Origin: CAVRZY01 sp963725415
GTDB lineage: Bacteria > Acidobacteriota > Terriglobia > Bryobacterales > Bryobacteraceae
DNA: 27,673 nucleotides
NCBI GenBank assembly: GCA_963725415.1
Contig: CAVRZY010000056.1
Location: 1-27,673 of the forward strand
Direction of reading: 5' to 3'
Positions 24,545 through 27,673 of the stretch are shown piece by piece. A program made the position numbers and the translations under genes. How positions within the stretch are numbered: the first letter of the stretch is position 1; the number at the start of each line of letters is the position of its first letter. The notes under the pieces were generated by a model. That model saw nothing but the letters and a program-made list of their open reading frames with translations, ran no database searches and was not told the origin of the DNA.

Positions 24545-25507
24545 TTACCTCACTTTCCGTACCCACCGGCGCACATGGGCTGCCGCGGTGTTAAGCTTGG
24601 CCGCAATTTCGTTGAGAGATGTGCCCTCGGCCCGTAGTCGGCGTGCTTCGGCCATTTTCGCCCGGCGCCGCCGATCCGCTTGCCGAACAGCGGCTTTCAG
24701 GCCGCAACGTTCACAGAAATTTGATTGGCCAGCTTTTGGCGCCTTCTTCTGGCGACCATAGGGAGTACCGCACTCCGAACAAACATACAACCTGGTCTTA
24801 CTTAACCACAGAGTGAGTTGCAAAGCCAAGGCTGAGAACAAAGATCCTTGGTAATTAATCGTCAACTGCCAGCGGTTGCCGTCCGGTATAGCAACCAATC
24901 CCGGCCTACTCAGTCCCAGCCAGACTAGAATTTCGCTCCAGAGAAGCCATCGTTCATCTTCGAGCGTTCGCGGACCGCGATTGCCGGCGAGGTGGTTCGC
25001 AATATACTCTTGCCCGCCATGTGCTGCCCATATTGCCGCCCCAGCAGGCCACAGACCATGCGAGTAGGGTTTAGAAATCGGCCAGCGCGGGAGCGCCTGC
25101 CAATCATCCTCCGCCCCCAACTTGTTCAGGTGGAGTTGAGCAGCTATGCGAAGGACCGCATCAGCGCGATGGGAGAAGTGCCGCCAACGCTCAATAGGCT
25201 CGCCCCTTGGACCGGTCGAGAATGGCGCATATTGTTGCGGGCATCCCTCTTCGTTCAACCGCAACATGCCCCAGTTTCTCGCAAATTGCAGGATCGTCGT
25301 AGGGGATGCTCGCCACAGGCGAACAAACCTGTTCAGGACCGTGCGATCAGGCAGCACGCATCGGAATCCTCTTCCAGAATCGCACAGCAGATTCTCCTCA
25401 TTCGCGTCCAGTTCTACATATTCTGGAACAGAAAGTTCTGCTGGTTGGACCGCGCTTCCGAGCTCCCCATTCTCATCAGTCAACTGCCAGGGCGTGCTTT
25501 TTCTCAT
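24545..25507 (-). CDS. Element-encoded protein with zinc ribbon and C-terminal HTH; family not recognised
   Basis: 320 residues from the ATG at 25507. This start is set by the promoter just upstream; the open frame continues to 26050 but that part overlaps plus-strand genes. The N-terminal ~200 residues match no family I recognise (FARNWGMLRLNEEGC, RWRHFSHRADAVLRIAAQL, GNRWQLTINYQGSLF). A four-Cys zinc site follows (CSECGTPY then FCERCG, about residues 240-265), in the style of CGNR proteins. The last ~45 residues form a basic helix-turn-helix (AEARRLRAEGTSLNEIAAKL, then RRWVRKVR). It is most likely a DNA-binding regulator or replication-control protein of the element. It is separated from int by four bases, so the two may be co-transcribed. 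Confidence 0.8.
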   Translation of the reverse strand: MRKSTPWQLTDENGELGSAVQPAELSVPEYVELDANEENLLCDSGRGFRCVLPDRTVLNRFVRLWRASPTTILQFARNWGMLRLNEEGCPQQYAPFSTGPRGEPIERWRHFSHRADAVLRIAAQLHLNKLGAEDDWQALPRWPISKPYSHGLWPAGAAIWAAHGGQEYIANHLAGNRGPRTLEDERWLLWSEILVWLGLSRPGLVAIPDGNRWQLTINYQGSLFSALALQLTLWLSKTRLYVCSECGTPYGRQKKAPKAGQSNFCERCGLKAAVRQADRRRRAKMAEARRLRAEGTSLNEIAAKLNTAAAHVRRWVRKVR

Positions 25508-25518
25508 GTTCAAACCAT

Positions 25519-25548
25519 ATTCTATGCTTGGACATTCCGTCCTGTCAA
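25519..25548 (-). promoter_or_regulatory. Promoter of the zinc-ribbon/HTH gene and integrase
   Basis: On the minus strand TTGACA (25543-25548) and TAGAAT (25519-25524) are 18 bp apart, 11 of 12 consensus positions. The spacer holds GGAC and GTCC as a short inverted pair that could be an operator. It faces away from the alpA-like gene that starts at 25575. Confidence 0.75.
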
Positions 25549-25574
25549 GCCCAGACTGGACGCAGAGGACAAAA

Positions 25575-25787
25575 ATGAAGCGTGAAATTCCAATGGAACC
25601 GCTACTCCTGAAAGGGGCCGAAGTCGCCGAACTTCTCGGGTGCTCTAGGGCGCTCGCGTACAGATGGATGGCAGCCGGCGTCTTGCCGACCGTCCGAGTG
25701 CCCGGGTCCCGGAGCATCCGCGTCCCGCGGCTCGCCCTGCTCAAATGGGTTGAAGAGAACACCCAGCAACCGGAGGTCCGGGGCTGA
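25575..25787 (+). CDS. AlpA/excisionase-like helix-turn-helix protein
   Basis: 70 residues with a MerR/AlpA-type winged HTH (HTH_17): LLLKGAEVAELLGCSRALAY, then RWMAAGVLPTVRVPG and RSIRVPRLALLKWVEE. Proteins of this size and fold act as excisionases or activators of excision in phages and integrative elements. An AGAGGA ribosome site precedes the ATG at 25575; an internal ATG at 25593 is an alternative. It is divergent from the zinc-ribbon/HTH and integrase genes, and its promoter must lie in the 67-bp gap. Confidence 0.88.
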   Translation: MKREIPMEPLLLKGAEVAELLGCSRALAYRWMAAGVLPTVRVPGSRSIRVPRLALLKWVEENTQQPEVRG

Positions 25788-25788
25788 C

Positions 25789-26004
25789 GTGGCCGGTGAC
25801 AGCCCAAACCCGTGGCCGCCCACGGAGATCCGCAGCCAAGTCCGCCTTGTGGACCTGAGCGAACTCCGGCGCTATCTAGATGCTCTGGGGCGAGTGGCGG
25901 CCTATGCCGCAGAGACCGATGATCTGGGCGAACTGCTTGCCGGGGCCAAGATGATCCGCGAGGATGGGCCGCGTGGGCTCCGGCGATTGGGGGTCCGGCT
26001 GTGA
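25789..26004 (+). CDS. Small hypothetical protein of the element
   Basis: 71 residues from GTG at 25789, with GGAGGT 11 bases upstream. The content is VRLVDLSELRRYLDALGRVA, then AYAAETDDLGELLAGAKMI: mostly helical, acidic and Leu-rich, with no recognised domain. It starts right after the AlpA-like stop, and its own stop overlaps the GTG of the next gene (GTGA), so it sits in a translationally coupled operon with both. Upstream in-frame starts exist at 25750 but would overlap the AlpA-like gene. Confidence 0.6.
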   Translation: MAGDSPNPWPPTEIRSQVRLVDLSELRRYLDALGRVAAYAAETDDLGELLAGAKMIREDGPRGLRRLGVRL

Positions 26005-27212
26005 AGCCTGAACGTCCCCTCCCAGCCTCAGTCGAAGCGGAAAAACTCATTTTGGGCAGCTTGCTCTCCGGGGACTTGCCATATCAGCAGGCCCGTCAAG
26101 TTCTCAGCCCAGACGATTTCGCCATCGAAAACCACAGGCGGATCTTCGACCGCATCAGCGAGCTGCAAACCCGAGGCGAGCCCATCAACGTAGTTGGGGT
26201 CTACCACGAGTTGGAACGGCATGGCCAGCAGGACGGCGCGTTGGCCTACTTGACGCAACTGGAAACCGACCGCATCGCGGTGAACCTGGATAGTTATCTG
26301 GCAAAGGTGCACGACGCCGCCATGCGCCGGCGTGCGATAAGGATGCTTCATGTCGCCAGCGAAGAGACTTGGGCTGGTTCGGACGGTCTCCGAGATGTCC
26401 TGGAGCGCACCACCCAGAACCTTCAGATGCTCGTCAGGGACTCTCGCCCAGGGCGCGGATCCTCGAGCCGGGAATTTACTGCGGTCAACGAGGGCCGGTA
26501 TCGACTCGCCCTGGCCGATCTGGCCATCACCTTTGACGTTGACCGGCTGCGGCGGGAGCATCATGAGCTTGTCGGCGAACTCTGCGTCCGCTGTGGCCTG
26601 CCAGGCACCCGCAGTGTGAACGGGACTTTGACCATCGCCGACTTCAATCTGTCATCAGCGCGAGCACGTTCGGAGCGTGCCAAACTCCTGGCCGAACGCG
26701 CCAAGACGCCCGACCTCGACTGGCACGCCTTAGTCGAGGAGTTCTGCCAGAGGGTGCTGGAGGCCGACCGGAGCGGCCAGCCGGCGGTGGATCTCCGCGA
26801 ATTGCCGAGGCCGGATGGCCAGGCTGACGATATCCGGGTGGAGGGCTTCCTGTTCCCGAGGCGGCATCCGGCCATAATGTTCGGCGATGGCGGCACCGGC
26901 AAGAGCTACACCGCCCTGTATCTTGCTGGCCGCATAGCCCAGGCAGGCCTGATGGTGGCGCTCTTCGATTGGGAGTTGGCCGGCGACGATCACCGGGACC
27001 GCTTGGAACGACTCTTCGGCGCCGATATGCCTCGAATCCTTTATGCCCGCTGCGAGCGCCCCCTGGTCTTCGAGGCGGATCGCCTTCGGCGCATCGTGCG
27101 CGAGAGCGCGGTCAACTATGCAATCTACGATTCATGCCTCTCTTGTTATCGTTACATCATGCGGATGACTCTCACGCACCCCGGCTGCAGTGATTTTAAC
27201 AAACTTGGCTGA
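26001..27212 (+). CDS. DnaB-N domain plus RecA-like AAA ATPase (replication protein), cut by chimeric join
   Basis: Starts at GTG 26001, overlapping the previous stop. Residues 1-~150 are the DnaB helicase N-terminal domain (PASVEAEKLILGSLLSGD, DDFAIENHRRIFDRISEL, DSYLAKVHDAAMRR). A middle region (about 155-280) without a recognised fold includes CVRC, rich in Arg/Ala helices. A RepA/RecA-like ATPase then begins with Walker A GDGGTGKSY (G295 to K301) and VALFDWELAGDDHRDRL; IYDS near residue 378 is the start of Walker B-like VIYDS. The natural sequence stops at about 27134. The final residues (CLSCYRYIMRMTLTHPG...) are antisense to the guaB piece and not real. In integrated elements, such fusions act in element replication. 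Confidence 0.8.
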   Translation: MKPERPLPASVEAEKLILGSLLSGDLPYQQARQVLSPDDFAIENHRRIFDRISELQTRGEPINVVGVYHELERHGQQDGALAYLTQLETDRIAVNLDSYLAKVHDAAMRRRAIRMLHVASEETWAGSDGLRDVLERTTQNLQMLVRDSRPGRGSSSREFTAVNEGRYRLALADLAITFDVDRLRREHHELVGELCVRCGLPGTRSVNGTLTIADFNLSSARARSERAKLLAERAKTPDLDWHALVEEFCQRVLEADRSGQPAVDLRELPRPDGQADDIRVEGFLFPRRHPAIMFGDGGTGKSYTALYLAGRIAQAGLMVALFDWELAGDDHRDRLERLFGADMPRILYARCERPLVFEADRLRRIVRESAVNYAIYDSCLSCYRYIMRMTLTHPGCSDFNKLG

Positions 27213-27673
27213 TTTTAATTTATCCAGATTTTTCGCTCCGCAATAGCCCATGCCTGCCTTTAAACCACCTACCAATTGATATAACACCTCTGCAACCGAT
27301 CCTTTAAAAGGAACCCGACCTGAAATTCCTTCGGGCACTAGTTTCTTGATGTCATCTTCTGCATCCTGAAAATACCGGTCCTTCGATCCATCGTCCATGG
27401 CTTCGAGCGAGCCCATGCCCCGATAGGTTTTGAATTTTCTTCCTTCGTAAATGATTACCTCCCCTGGAGCCTCTTCGGTGCCGGCCAGCAATGAACCAAT
27501 CATGACCGTATCGGCACCAGCTGCCAGCGCCTTTACGATGTCTCCTGAAAAACGAATGCCTCCATCGGCAATTACTTTCACATCCGAGCCTTTCAATGCT
27601 TTGGCTGATTCATAAACTGCAGAAAGTTGTGGCAACCCAATTCCTGCAACAATGCGCGTGGTGCAAATGCTGC
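27132..27673 (-). CDS. guaB: IMP dehydrogenase C-terminal fragment (foreign, Bacteroidota-type)
   Basis: The frame is open from the window end at 27673, so the 5' part lies outside. It begins in the active-site loop SICTTRIVAGIG, with the catalytic Cys, and runs through ADGGIRFSGDIVKAL, MIGSLLAGTEEAPG, YRGMGSLEAM, the flap region DRYFQDAEDD, LVPEGISGRV, GGLKAGMGYCGA and ESHPHDVTITREA. Bacteroidota homologues usually end HDVTIT-x-EAPNY plus a few residues; here a stop follows EA, as expected if the true end was cut at the join. The enzyme oxidises IMP to XMP in guanine nucleotide synthesis. GC is well under 50%, against more than 60% in the rest of the window. Confidence 0.9.
   Translation of the reverse strand, partial: SICTTRIVAGIGLPQLSAVYESAKALKGSDVKVIADGGIRFSGDIVKALAAGADTVMIGSLLAGTEEAPGEVIIYEGRKFKTYRGMGSLEAMDDGSKDRYFQDAEDDIKKLVPEGISGRVPFKGSVAEVLYQLVGGLKAGMGYCGAKNLDKLKSAKFVKITAAGVRESHPHDVTITREA

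Noticed and set aside
25508..26050. Extension of the zinc-ribbon/HTH frame upstream to 26050
   Set aside because: It runs antisense through the AlpA-like gene, the small ORF and the start of the DnaB-N gene, and past the TTGACA/TAGAAT promoter.
27135..27212. C-terminal tail of the DnaB-N/AAA frame after IYDS
   Set aside because: These bases are the antisense of the guaB C-terminus (ESHPHDVTIT), so the tail is an artefact of the join.
1..27673. CRISPR array or Cas genes
   Set aside because: No regularly spaced 20-40 base repeats were seen; the only tandem repeats are the short heptamer arrays.

Overview
The window is a high-GC bacterial chromosome segment, dense with genes on both strands. 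It most resembles an Acidobacteriota genome of the Bryobacter/Solibacter type. That placement is an inference from the mix of secreted esterases and peptidases, a DUF4139 protein, a Uma2 protein and a RAYT; no phylogenetic marker was tested. The last ~540 bases are different: they are lower in GC and encode the C-terminus of a Bacteroidota-type IMP dehydrogenase. I read the join near 27134 as an assembly chimera.

Left part (1-9830). A 5'-truncated hybrid histidine kinase meets an SDR oxidoreductase convergently, and the SDR is divergent from a secreted GH20 hexosaminidase. A decayed IS701-type transposase follows. The palindromic repeats at its edges supply the stop codons of both flanking genes. 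Then come a secreted alpha/beta hydrolase, a secreted DUF4139 protein and an M20 dipeptidase, all on the minus strand. The dipeptidase is divergent, with only 25 bp between start codons, from a DHDPS/NAL-family aldolase or lyase.

Middle (9850-18920). On the plus strand lie tpx (thiol peroxidase), an HU/IHF-type DNA-binding protein with a good promoter, an M50 membrane protease, and a tight cluster of GT2 glycosyltransferase, GT4 glycosyltransferase (frameshifted) and prepilin peptidase. A secreted esterase runs convergently. A REP-associated tyrosine transposase sits between inverted REP-like sequences. Next is uppS-cdsA, which joins undecaprenyl phosphate and CDP-diacylglycerol synthesis, and then a Uma2 protein.

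Right part (18927-23325). On the minus strand are an M28 peptidase broken by a one-base frameshift and two DPM1-like GT2 glycosyltransferases. Two tRNA genes follow on the plus strand, tRNA-Gly(TCC) and tRNA-Thr(TGT).

Integrated element (23326-~27134). A tyrosine integrase lies 21 bp from the 3' end of tRNA-Thr. Beyond it are a zinc-ribbon/HTH protein of no family I recognise, with a near-consensus promoter, and a divergent AlpA-like regulator, a small ORF and a DnaB-N/RecA-like helicase-loader or primase-helicase type protein. This layout is that of a small integrative element or phage satellite. Its right end and any cargo are lost at the chimeric junction.

Three features recur in the window: heptamer tandem repeats at gene ends (consensus near YAGCCTN), one-base frameshifts in short homopolymer tracts (possibly sequence errors), and -10-like hexamers 6-8 nt ahead of start codons, which suggest leaderless transcripts.
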